The notes under the pieces: model-generated
Told to the model about the DNA's origin: nothing
Seen by the model: the letters and a program-made list of their open reading frames with translations, nothing else
The model's database searches: none
Translations under genes and position numbers: made by a program
NCBI GenBank assembly: GCA_023443925.1
Contig: JAEZSL010000397.1
Coordinates: 1 to 34,217, forward strand
DNA from: Bacillota bacterium
GTDB lineage: Bacteria > Bacillota_A > Clostridia > Lachnospirales > Lachnospiraceae
Direction of reading: 5' to 3'
DNA length: 34,217 nucleotides
Shown here: positions 1 to 6,218 of the stretch, one piece after another
Layout: each line of letters begins with the position of its first letter
Numbering within the stretch: position 1 is the first letter of the stretch

Positions 1-50
1 CTTTCAAAATTTCTGCCCTGAAACAGAACACTAATCCCCAAATCCTGCAT
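1..50 (-). CDS. amino-acid ABC transporter, probable second permease (N-terminus only)
   Basis: An open frame starts with ATG at 50 and runs off the left edge after 16 codons (begins MQDLGISVLFQGRNFE). A ribosome binding site GAAAGGAAA lies about 8 bases upstream. It overlaps the last 20 bases of the preceding permease gene, as expected for a translationally coupled operon. The opening residues resemble the start of polar-amino-acid ABC permeases rather than of the ATPase, so a TcyL/TcyM-like two-permease system is my inference. Too little is visible to be sure of the family. Confidence 0.45.
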   Translation of the reverse strand, partial: MQDLGISVLFQGRNFE

Positions 51-690
51 GTCGTAATTTCCTTTCTATCACTGTAAATAAAACCGATACCGGCAATAAA
101 ATGATTAAATACGCAATTACCAGCATAAACAAAGCTTCCGTCGTTTCATAATACAAGCCGATGAGATCCTTTGCCGTATACATGAGATCCGCCAGGGCTA
201 CGGCACTAAATACCGAGGTCTCTTTAATGAGAAAGATGGTATTGGCTGCAAAAGCCGGAACAGATACGGAGATTGCCTGGGGCATCATAACATATCTTAC
301 TACCTGGAATCTGGTAAGACCTAAACTTAAACCTGATTCCATCTGGCTCTCCGGAACTGCTTCCAGTCCGCTGCGGAACGCCTCCGACATATAGCTGCCT
401 CCAAGAAAAACTAAGCCTGTTATGGCACAAGCTTCGGAACTTAGTATAATTCCTATCCTGGGTAAGCCAAAATATAAGAAAAACAACTGGATCAATAACG
501 GTGTATTTCTGGAAAGCTCTATGTAGATGCCGATTATCCGGTGAAGCACCGGAACTTTGTAATACCGGATCAAACTACAGATAAAACCAACCACTACAGA
601 TATAATAATTCCGATAACCGCTATTCGAATCGTAAGTTTTGCTGCTTCTATATAAAGAGGGATATATTCTCGTATAAATTCATAATTCAT
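31..690 (-). CDS. polar amino-acid (possibly cystine) ABC transporter permease
   Basis: This is an integral membrane subunit of a polar amino-acid uptake ABC transporter of the HisM/GlnP/TcyL family. The ATG at 690 (MNYEFIREY...) is chosen because AGAAAGGG sits 7 bases before it. A start at 717 would add nine residues and has no comparable site. The 219-residue product has about five hydrophobic helices and the ATPase-coupling EAA loop around residues 125-150 (GLSLGLTRFQVVRYVMMPQA). Its C-terminus overlaps the next gene by 20 bases. The substrate is not readable from the protein. The upstream leader peptide with a Cys-Cys-Cys run suggests cystine or cysteine. The binding protein and ATPase are not in the window. 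Confidence 0.9.
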   Translation of the reverse strand: MNYEFIREYIPLYIEAAKLTIRIAVIGIIISVVVGFICSLIRYYKVPVLHRIIGIYIELSRNTPLLIQLFFLYFGLPRIGIILSSEACAITGLVFLGGSYMSEAFRSGLEAVPESQMESGLSLGLTRFQVVRYVMMPQAISVSVPAFAANTIFLIKETSVFSAVALADLMYTAKDLIGLYYETTEALFMLVIAYLIILLPVSVLFTVIERKLRHAGFGD

Positions 691-754
691 GATTGTACCC
701 TTTCTTACATCTTCCATTCCTTGTTTTTCCGGGTATCCGAGAGGTTTTACGCAT

Positions 755-786
755 AAAAAATAGCAGTTGCTGTATGCACCTGCCTA
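755..786 (-). terminator. putative attenuator terminator before the amino-acid permease
   Basis: On the minus strand TAGGCAG (786-780) can pair with CTGCTA (766-761), giving six pairs with one bulged G and a 13-base loop, followed at once by six T residues (760-755). It lies about 60 bases after the leader peptide stop and 65 bases before the permease ATG, the usual place for an attenuator. The stem is modest. A second small hairpin, TTGCA-CCCT-TGCAA, at 795-808 could belong to a competing antiterminator. Confidence 0.5.
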
Positions 787-847
787 CGGAATTTTTGCAC
801 CCTTGCAAGATTGCTATAAAAACAATGACAAGAAAACTCGCATGCAA

Positions 848-931
848 TTATTCCATAGGAAAGGAACTCATGCAGCAGCAGCGGTTTATCTCTATTTTTC
901 TTATTATGGAATTTGTTTTCATTATATTCAT
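848..931 (-). CDS. 27-residue Cys-rich leader peptide (attenuation control)
   Basis: A short ORF on the minus strand, ATG at 931 and TAA at 848-850, encodes 27 residues: MNIMKTNSIIRK at the N-terminus and INRCCCMSSFPME at the C-terminus. A strong ribosome binding site GAGGTGA lies 8 bases before the ATG, better than that of the downstream permease gene. Residues 18-20 are three consecutive Cys codons (TGC TGC TGC), followed by Met and two Ser. It precedes a terminator-like hairpin and an amino-acid ABC transporter operon. Leader peptides rich in the regulated amino acid are the classical device of transcription attenuation. I infer that ribosome stalling at Cys codons under cysteine shortage opens the operon. 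The ORF and its SD are seen directly; the mechanism is inferred. Confidence 0.7.
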   Translation of the reverse strand: MNIMKTNSIIRKIEINRCCCMSSFPME

Positions 932-969
932 AGGATATTCACCTCAGCTGGTTTTCGTAGTATTCATAG

Positions 970-1012
970 ATATCATATAATTCATACAATGTTTATATGA
1001 ATTATATGATAT
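970..1012. promoter_or_regulatory. 17-bp perfect inverted repeat, probable operator
   Basis: ATATCATATAATTCATA (970-986) is repeated as its exact reverse complement at 996-1012 with a 9-base spacer (CAATGTTTA). It lies just upstream of the Cys-rich leader peptide on the minus strand, where the operon promoter is expected. TTGTAT and TATGAT hexamers fall inside or beside it. No T run follows on either strand, so an operator is likelier than a terminator. The regulator is unknown. Confidence 0.5.
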
Positions 1013-1252
1013 TGGTATTGTATATTAATTTTATTCTTTTGTCAATCACTTTTTATCAGTTTTCTTGTCCGTTTTTTAGTCTGGTTTTTTGTTTTTTAAT
1101 TCATCTTTTTTGTTGTTGGATATTAACTATGCCTTACGGTTTTTCTTTATAGCACAACTGTTTAACCCTGTTGTATACTGAATTTGGTTTGTTTTTCAGA
1201 AATTAATCTTGAATCAGGTTAAACTTAACAACATTATTATCTGATTCTATCA
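1013..1252. other. T-rich intergenic spacer
   Basis: This is a spacer between two divergent transcription units. It is pyrimidine-rich on the plus strand (1030-1170) with no credible ORF. A short inverted repeat GAATCAG (1211-1217) / CTGATTC (1241-1247) ends just before the -35 of the riboswitch promoter and could be a regulator site. Nothing else is recognised. Confidence 0.5.
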
Positions 1253-1281
1253 TTGATTTATGCAAGGATATCGATTATAAT
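1253..1281 (+). promoter_or_regulatory. sigma-A promoter of the riboswitch-controlled gene
   Basis: TTGATT (1253-1258), a 17-base spacer and a perfect TATAAT (1276-1281) form a good vegetative promoter. Transcription would start near 1288, about 12 bases before the riboswitch aptamer, giving a leader of roughly 190 bases. Confidence 0.7.
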
Positions 1282-1299
1282 AAGAAAGGTAAAAAAACA

Positions 1300-1446
1300 G
1301 TATATAAATATATGAGTTTTCTAGGGTTCCGCAGTTGTAAACTGGTCAGGTCCGAGAGAAAACGCACAGATTATCACAGAATATCTGTGTTCACGGAGGG
1401 ATAAAAGCCTGGGAGATATTATAAATATCTCCTCAGGCTTTTTTTA
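1300..1446 (+). promoter_or_regulatory. ykkC-class riboswitch (guanidine-I type) with terminator switch
   Basis: The leader carries the hallmark blocks of the ykkC class in order: CTAGGGTTCCG (1321-1331), GGTCCGAGAG (1349-1358), a variable hairpin CACAGAT/ATCTGTG, then ACGGAGGGATAAAAGCC (1393-1409) and GGGAGA. An intrinsic terminator AAGCCTG-GGAGATAT / ATATCTCC-T-CAGGCTT (1405-1440) with seven T residues reuses the last conserved block. Ligand binding should therefore prevent termination and switch expression on. AU-rich sequence at 1302-1313 can pair with 1416-1428 as the closing P1 helix. The motif fits the guanidine-sensing subtype. The related ppGpp, PRPP and nucleotide-diphosphate variants share much of it and are not fully excluded by eye. 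Confidence 0.87.
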
Positions 1447-1479
1447 TTTTATTTAAACACAAGAAAGGAATTAAAAAAG

Positions 1480-2205
1480 ATGTTATCATTATTAATTGCA
1501 ACTATTTCTACAAGCGCTGTCGACAGTTTAAATCCTGTTGCAATCACACAGCAATTTGTACTTCAGGGGCTCGTAAAGAAAAGATACCATATCTGGTATT
1601 ATATTATGGCCACAGCCATAGTGAACTTTTCAGGCGGTATGCTGGTCTATTATGGTCTGGGGGCATTTTTAAAAAATTATATGGATCAGTTTTTAGCCAG
1701 TTATTCTAAGATTATTTATGCAGCTGAGCTGATTCTGGGTATTGCAATGCTCGTTGCCGTTTGTTATATCATAATGAATAAAAAGATTAAATCCCTTGAA
1801 GAAAAAATTGTGTGTATTAAGGATGAGCCTGTTCAACAACCGGAAGCAAATACCGTTATAAAATTTACTTCTCTTAATCCGTTCACCTTATTTTTAATCG
1901 GTTCCGTGGCTACGATTTGTGAATTGCCTACGGCACTGCCGTATTTTACTTTTTTAGCAATTATACTTAACTACAAGCTGCCCGTAATCACGGTTGTATT
2001 AATCATGGTTTTATATAACATTATCTACTCGTCACCTTTGGTTTTACTATATATCTTATATGTCAAATGCCAGAGTAAAGTAGATAAAATCTATGAATTT
2101 ATGAAAGAGAAAATGACTCAGTTCTCTCATGTACTTGCTCCGTTGGCAGTTGGGGGGATTGGTGTCTATCTTGTTTATGATGTAGCTAGCAGATTATTTA
2201 CTTAG
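1480..2205 (+). CDS. GAP/LysE-superfamily six-helix membrane protein, candidate guanidine exporter
   Basis: The 241-residue product has six predicted hydrophobic helices in two blocks of three, separated by a charged segment (about residues 105-128). Each half opens with a similar motif: DSLNPVAI near residue 15 and SLNPFTLF near residue 131. The second half also has CELPTALPY, typical of GAP-family (Sap-like) proteins distantly related to LysE and CcdA carriers. The start has AAAGGAA 9-10 bases upstream. The gene directly follows a ykkC-class riboswitch and is the only gene before a terminator, so export of the riboswitch ligand or a related toxic compound is inferred. Usual guanidine-I partners are SMR exporters (Gdx), carboxylase genes or ABC transporters; this family is unusual there. 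Family assignment rests on motifs only. Confidence 0.65.
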   Translation: MLSLLIATISTSAVDSLNPVAITQQFVLQGLVKKRYHIWYYIMATAIVNFSGGMLVYYGLGAFLKNYMDQFLASYSKIIYAAELILGIAMLVAVCYIIMNKKIKSLEEKIVCIKDEPVQQPEANTVIKFTSLNPFTLFLIGSVATICELPTALPYFTFLAIILNYKLPVITVVLIMVLYNIIYSSPLVLLYILYVKCQSKVDKIYEFMKEKMTQFSHVLAPLAVGGIGVYLVYDVASRLFT

Positions 2206-2232
2206 ATATTTCTTTGGGATTTTTTGGATGGG

Positions 2233-2271
2233 ACAGACCGGCTTCTTTTGTTTTAGCAGGGGCCGGTCTGT
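2233..2271 (+). terminator. intrinsic terminator after the riboswitch gene
   Basis: ACAGACCGGC (2233-2242) pairs perfectly with GCCGGTCTGT (2262-2271), followed by ATTAATTTT. The T tract is interrupted, so efficiency may be moderate. It also lies beyond the stop of the convergent GH43 gene. Confidence 0.7.
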
Positions 2272-2300
2272 ATTAATTTTCAGAAATACCACCAGATTAA

Positions 2301-3860
2301 TTACTTGCCCTTAATACGGTATAAAAATTTTTCAAAATCTACCGTTCCGCCGGTTTCCTTTGTTGCATAAAGGAATAATCCCACACGACAGCCTGTAAAA
2401 TGATCCAGCCTGAAATATAATCTGTGTTTTATGCCAAGGCTGTTCCATTGCCCCTTATCCTGGTAATAAAATTCCGCTGTGTCTGCTCCGTCCTGAAAAT
2501 CGGCCTGGACTTTTAATGTAACTTTATTATGTAAGAAGGGAATTCGTTCAAATTCTCTTCCTGGTTTTTTATCTCCTCCCTCTTCTCCCCAGATACTCTC
2601 CTCTGGATTCATTTCTTTTGCAATCATGACCAGATAGTACTTATCGTCTTCCTTCGTAAGTCCAATTAGCCCGTAGCAGCCTTGTAAAGCACAGATCCCG
2701 GCGAAATCCCCGTTCTTTAGCCCGTTGCCATCAACCGTAACCGTCATCTCGCAGGCTGGTCCTGTCATACGCTGCGTTAAGGTATTTACGGCAAGTCCCA
2801 AATTAGGACTTATTTTACCGGTGCGAAGCCGCAATGTGCCCGGTCTATCCGTTACCGACCATAAATCATGGTTCGGGGTATGGTTCCATTCCCATACCTT
2901 TTTTAATGATACTTTTCCCTTATCACCTGGTTTGTAATAAAAATCGTCACTCTCTGTAAGGGGGGTATATGCATGTGCTGCACGGGTACTTTTTACCTCT
3001 ATCTGACTTGGTATTTTTCCGTCAACCCCAAACACTGGAAAATCCTTTTCCCAATGCATTGGAACTAATACCGGAATGCGGCCTATGGCACCATGGTCCT
3101 GAAATAACAGGGCATACCAGTCTCCGTCAGGCGTATCCACAATTCCTCCCTGGGCAACTCCGGCGTTATGGTATCCCATATCATCATCCAGGATATCCCT
3201 TCCGGTAAACTCTCCCTCCAGGGAATCGGATACAAAACAGGCTTCCACTCTCCGCCCGGTTCCATTAGACAACCAGTGGATAAAGAAAAGATAATATTTT
3301 CCGTTAATCTTATACATGTGGCTTCCCTCATACCCCAGTCTGATATCCTCACTGTCCCTTACAACCATACGGTGGAGCCCATTCATTTTAGGTCCGGTTA
3401 AATCCTCATTTAGTTCTGTTAAGTAAATTTCTTTATTGCCGTAAACAATGTAGATTCTGTCATCCTCTTCAAATAAAAGGGAACAGTCATGGTAGAATCC
3501 ACTGATACTCTGCTTTCTCCACGGACCAGTAATATCCTCTGCCTGATAAAGATAGGTTTTCCGCGTATCATTGGCTACAAAACATATGTAAAAAGTACCT
3601 TTATGATAACGGAGGGAGGCCGCCCACATACCTTTGCCATAAATATTTAAGTTATCCTCAAGTTTCTGACCTGGGGTGTTATCAAATTCCTCAAATACAT
3701 GGGTAATTATTTCCCAGTGGATTAAATCAAAGGAGCGCAGGATGACTCCTCCCGGCATAAAATGCATGGTGGTACTGATCATATAATAGGTATCTTTTAC
3801 CCTGATTACATCAGGGTCCGGGAAATCAGAAAAGATTATGGGGTTATTATTCATATGCAT
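2301..3860 (-). CDS. cytoplasmic GH43 beta-xylosidase / alpha-L-arabinofuranosidase
   Basis: This is a five-blade beta-propeller glycoside hydrolase of family 43 with no signal peptide, so it should act on imported xylo- or arabino-oligosaccharides in the cytoplasm. ATG 3860 is preferred because AAGGAAAGG ends 6 bases before it; upstream in frame there is only a TTG. In the 519-residue product the three acidic catalytic positions are visible: D15 in FPDPDV (base), D125 in YHDCSLL (pKa modulator) and E178 in GYEGSHMYK (acid). Residues 1-290 are the propeller. About 325-519 form the C-terminal beta-sandwich common to two-domain GH43 xylosidases. It resembles subfamily 12-type enzymes. It is the most distal gene of the xylan locus, and a 25-bp minisatellite lies in its upstream region. 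Xylosidase versus arabinofuranosidase activity cannot be settled by reading. Confidence 0.87.
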   Translation of the reverse strand: MHMNNNPIIFSDFPDPDVIRVKDTYYMISTTMHFMPGGVILRSFDLIHWEIITHVFEEFDNTPGQKLEDNLNIYGKGMWAASLRYHKGTFYICFVANDTRKTYLYQAEDITGPWRKQSISGFYHDCSLLFEEDDRIYIVYGNKEIYLTELNEDLTGPKMNGLHRMVVRDSEDIRLGYEGSHMYKINGKYYLFFIHWLSNGTGRRVEACFVSDSLEGEFTGRDILDDDMGYHNAGVAQGGIVDTPDGDWYALLFQDHGAIGRIPVLVPMHWEKDFPVFGVDGKIPSQIEVKSTRAAHAYTPLTESDDFYYKPGDKGKVSLKKVWEWNHTPNHDLWSVTDRPGTLRLRTGKISPNLGLAVNTLTQRMTGPACEMTVTVDGNGLKNGDFAGICALQGCYGLIGLTKEDDKYYLVMIAKEMNPEESIWGEEGGDKKPGREFERIPFLHNKVTLKVQADFQDGADTAEFYYQDKGQWNSLGIKHRLYFRLDHFTGCRVGLFLYATKETGGTVDFEKFLYRIKGK

Positions 3861-3929
3861 GTAAATCCTTTCCTTCAAACATCTTTTTTATTTTTTATGA
3901 CTTATTGTAACTTCAGTAACTAATTATAT

Positions 3930-4129
3930 CTTCTCATCTAATAACTACTTTTGCCTTCTCTTCTAGTAACTACTTGTGTCTTCTCTTCTAATATCTACTT
4001 ATGCCTTCTCATCTAATAACTACTTTTGTCTTCTCTTCTAATATCTACTTATGCCTTCTCATCTAATATCTACTTTTGTCTTCTCTTCTAATATCTACTA
4101 TTATCTTCTCTTCTAATATCTACTTGTTA
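3930..4129. repeat. 25-bp tandem repeat, 8 copies
   Basis: Eight head-to-tail units of 25 bp run from 3930 to 4129, consensus CTTCTCWTCTAATAWCTACTT plus four variable bases. A degenerate part-copy precedes them (about 3915-3929). Units differ at only a few positions. The array ends 70 bp before the start of the cytoplasmic GH43 gene, in its 5' untranslated or promoter region. The period is not a multiple of three and no ORF spans it. No CRISPR spacers are present, since repeats are contiguous. Confidence 0.95.
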
Positions 4130-4304
4130 TACTAATTATAGTAACTTGTTAAATATGCTTCAATGATACATCATAGCAAATTGTTGACCTATCGTAGGAT
4201 TCTATTTTTACTAAAAACCCACTCAAGAAAACCTGCTAAGAAAAGTCAATCGCTTTCGTACAGGTTTTTCCGCTTTTTCTCTACTTCCTATATTTTTGCC
4301 CACG

Positions 4305-4337
4305 AAATAAGCCCCCGGTATAAATGGGGGCTTATTT
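4305..4337 (-). terminator. intrinsic terminator after the GH43-CBM6 gene
   Basis: A perfect 12-bp stem, AAATAAGCCCCC (4305-4316) with GGGGGCTTATTT (4326-4337), has a 9-base loop and lies about 70 bases after the minus-strand stop at 4405. The A/T pairs at its base supply the U-rich 3' side. It separates this gene from the next GH43 gene, which therefore probably has its own promoter. Confidence 0.85.
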
Positions 4338-4404
4338 ACCAGATTAACTAATAACTTGTAATGCCTTCATTATTAATAATACATAAAGGTATCGGATCTA
4401 CCCC

Positions 4405-5850
4405 TTATTCCAGTGGAGTGTTAACCTCGCCTAAATCCACACTGGCATCAGCAGTTACGCTTTTCGGGGAGGCATTAAACTTCCACCAGTTTAAGTTAAA
4501 GAGATAACCGCTTCCGCCTGTGAATTTTAAGTACAGGTCATGGACGCCTGTGACTTTATTTACCGTAGTAGATTTTAAAGCCCAGTTCTGCCAGCCTCCG
4601 GTATTAGAAACCGCACAGGTTCCAAGTAATGTGCCGTTTAAACTGTCAAGGCGGATTTCTATGTTGCCGCCGTTTGTATCGGAAGATACCCTTGCGTCAA
4701 AGGAACTCCCACCGGTTCCAAAATCAACACCGGTTACTTTGATCCAGTCACCATTTTCAATATAACCAACATTTCTTCCCCCTTCATTGCAGGGTTCCGT
4801 TTGGATACCATTTTCCTGAGCCATGGTTTCGGCCTCATTGGTTACGTAGGGATTAACATATTTTAACTGTGTCAAGCCCGCTGTAGTTGGCGTAACCTGC
4901 TGGATGGTACCGTCGGAATTGTAATTCATCTTGTCCACGCACATGTTTCTCTGATAAACTCTTACATCAGAGGCAAGACCGTTTTGTGCGGAAAGTGCCC
5001 GGTTGTGATAAGCAACATACCAGTTTCCATTAAAGGAAAATATGGACTGGTGATTATTATTGGAGTCATTCTGTGGTGGATTGGGAAGAATGGTGCCTTT
5101 ATACGTAAATCCGGAAGTCGGGCTGTTACTTACCATATAATCGATTTTTGCAGCTCCCTGGGAAAAATCTGTGGAATAGGAAAAATAATATTTTCCGTTA
5201 TATTTGTGCATATAGGCTGCTTCAAAGAAGCGCGGAGCCGTCATCTTTATGGCAGAACCATTCGTACTTACCATATCGCTGTTTAACTTGATAACTCTTA
5301 TATTACCCTCACCATTTCCGCCAAAGTACAGATATGCCTGACCATCATCATCAACAAAAGCACAAGGGTCAAAGCACCAGAAACCGGACGGCGGATTCAC
5401 GCCAGGCGTACTGCCATTAACCAGCGGACCGCTTCTGGTATCCTTAAAAGGCCCGGCTGGGCTGTCACTAACTGCTACTCCGATACCATTTCCACCGTTT
5501 CCGTAATACATGTAAAACTTATTATTCCGGTATACTACGGAAGGCGCCCAGGACAAAGAAGCCCAGCTTGAATCAACTTTCGCAGCGAATACTTCTCCAT
5601 GGTCCGTCCAATTTTTCAAATCATCGGAAGAGATACAGGTAATATCATTCATGATATAACCTGCTCCGGATTGATATACATCATGGGAACCGTATAAATA
5701 TACCCGCCCATTATACACCAGCGCACTGGGATCCGCAGCATAACGCTGATAGAAAATAGGATAATCCGCAAATGCAGTTGTCTGGCCAAAGAAAGTAACA
5801 ATCAGCCCAAGTATTGCCAAAAACGTAAATACCTTCCTCTTTTTAAACAT
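4405..5850 (-). CDS. secreted GH43 arabinoxylan arabinofuranohydrolase with CBM6
   Basis: The 481-residue protein is exported. Residues 1-28 form a signal peptide (KKRK, hydrophobic core, cleavage near AFA-DY). Residues 30-325 are a GH43 propeller with D40 in AADPSA, D161 in FDPCA and E210 in FFEAAYM as catalytic triad candidates. Residues about 333-458 are a CBM6 module (NEAETMAQ start, NVGYIENGDWIKV, LYLKFTGG and NWWKF end), which binds xylan chains. The order and sequence resemble XynD-type enzymes that remove arabinose from arabinoxylan. Start ATG 5850 has AAAAGGAG 7 bases upstream. An imperfect hairpin (5871-5901) and a TATAAT-like element (near 5912-5917) without a good -35 lie just upstream, so it may have its own activator-dependent promoter. 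The C-terminal tail after residue 460 is unmatched. Confidence 0.92.
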   Translation of the reverse strand: MFKKRKVFTFLAILGLIVTFFGQTTAFADYPIFYQRYAADPSALVYNGRVYLYGSHDVYQSGAGYIMNDITCISSDDLKNWTDHGEVFAAKVDSSWASLSWAPSVVYRNNKFYMYYGNGGNGIGVAVSDSPAGPFKDTRSGPLVNGSTPGVNPPSGFWCFDPCAFVDDDGQAYLYFGGNGEGNIRVIKLNSDMVSTNGSAIKMTAPRFFEAAYMHKYNGKYYFSYSTDFSQGAAKIDYMVSNSPTSGFTYKGTILPNPPQNDSNNNHQSIFSFNGNWYVAYHNRALSAQNGLASDVRVYQRNMCVDKMNYNSDGTIQQVTPTTAGLTQLKYVNPYVTNEAETMAQENGIQTEPCNEGGRNVGYIENGDWIKVTGVDFGTGGSSFDARVSSDTNGGNIEIRLDSLNGTLLGTCAVSNTGGWQNWALKSTTVNKVTGVHDLYLKFTGGSGYLFNLNWWKFNASPKSVTADASVDLGEVNTPLE

Positions 5851-5936
5851 ATATACTCCTTTTCTATTCGGGTCAATTGTTAAGACACCCCGAATTGATC
5901 CGAACCCATCATTATATAGTTTTCATACATTGGAAT

Positions 5937-5960
5937 AAAGTGTCAGTAAACTGACACTTT
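5937..5960 (-). terminator. hairpin, probable terminator downstream of the xylanase gene
   Basis: AAAGTGTCAG (5937-5946) and CTGACACTTT (5951-5960) form a perfect 10-bp stem with a four-base loop. On the minus strand it ends in CACTTTATTCC. It lies 260 bases past the GH10 stop and contains the stop codon of a short unexplained ORF. The T tract is weak, so it may also act as an mRNA 3'-end stabiliser. Confidence 0.55.
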
Positions 5961-6137
5961 CGCGCCTTCGCTGATTACACAGTAATAAATTTCCTCTGCG
6001 CAAGGTGCGAATCCATAACAAAAGTTTCTATGTAATAGGACATAATTTCCTACTACATAACGATACAAGCAATCTGCATAACCCCAGGCCGCGAAATAAC
6101 TGCCATAAATTTCTGCCGCTGCGGGCAGCCTCCTCAT
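5943..6137 (-). CDS. unrecognised 64-codon ORF downstream of the xylanase gene
   Basis: An uninterrupted frame encodes 64 residues rich in Tyr and Cys (for example NFCYGFAPCAEEIYYC). I recognise no family. No good ribosome binding site precedes the ATG, though AGGAGG occurs immediately inside it. Its TGA lies inside the terminator-like stem at 5937-5960, so it would fill the space between the GH10 gene and that hairpin. Two stretches of its DNA are similar to each other (both contain GCAG followed by GAAATTTAT), suggesting old duplication or a structured untranslated region. It may not be a gene. Confidence 0.2.
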   Translation of the reverse strand: MRRLPAAAEIYGSYFAAWGYADCLYRYVVGNYVLLHRNFCYGFAPCAEEIYYCVISEGAKVSVY

Positions 6138-6218
6138 TATTTCTTAAGGCCGATTGCAGCAGGATTTTTTAAAATATTCTGCCCTTTGCCCTTTGGTTTT
6201 ACAGATATACGAAAGCTT

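Noticed and set aside
718..931. T-box or S-box riboswitch before the amino-acid permease
   Set aside because: No T-box GGNACCGCG-type sequence and no S-box core were found. The leader peptide explains the leader better.
3861..3878. Upstream TTG start for the cytoplasmic GH43
   Set aside because: The codons from this TTG contain the ribosome binding site itself, and ATG 3860 is correctly spaced from it.
3930..4129. CRISPR array
   Set aside because: The 25-bp units are contiguous with no spacers and no cas genes are nearby.
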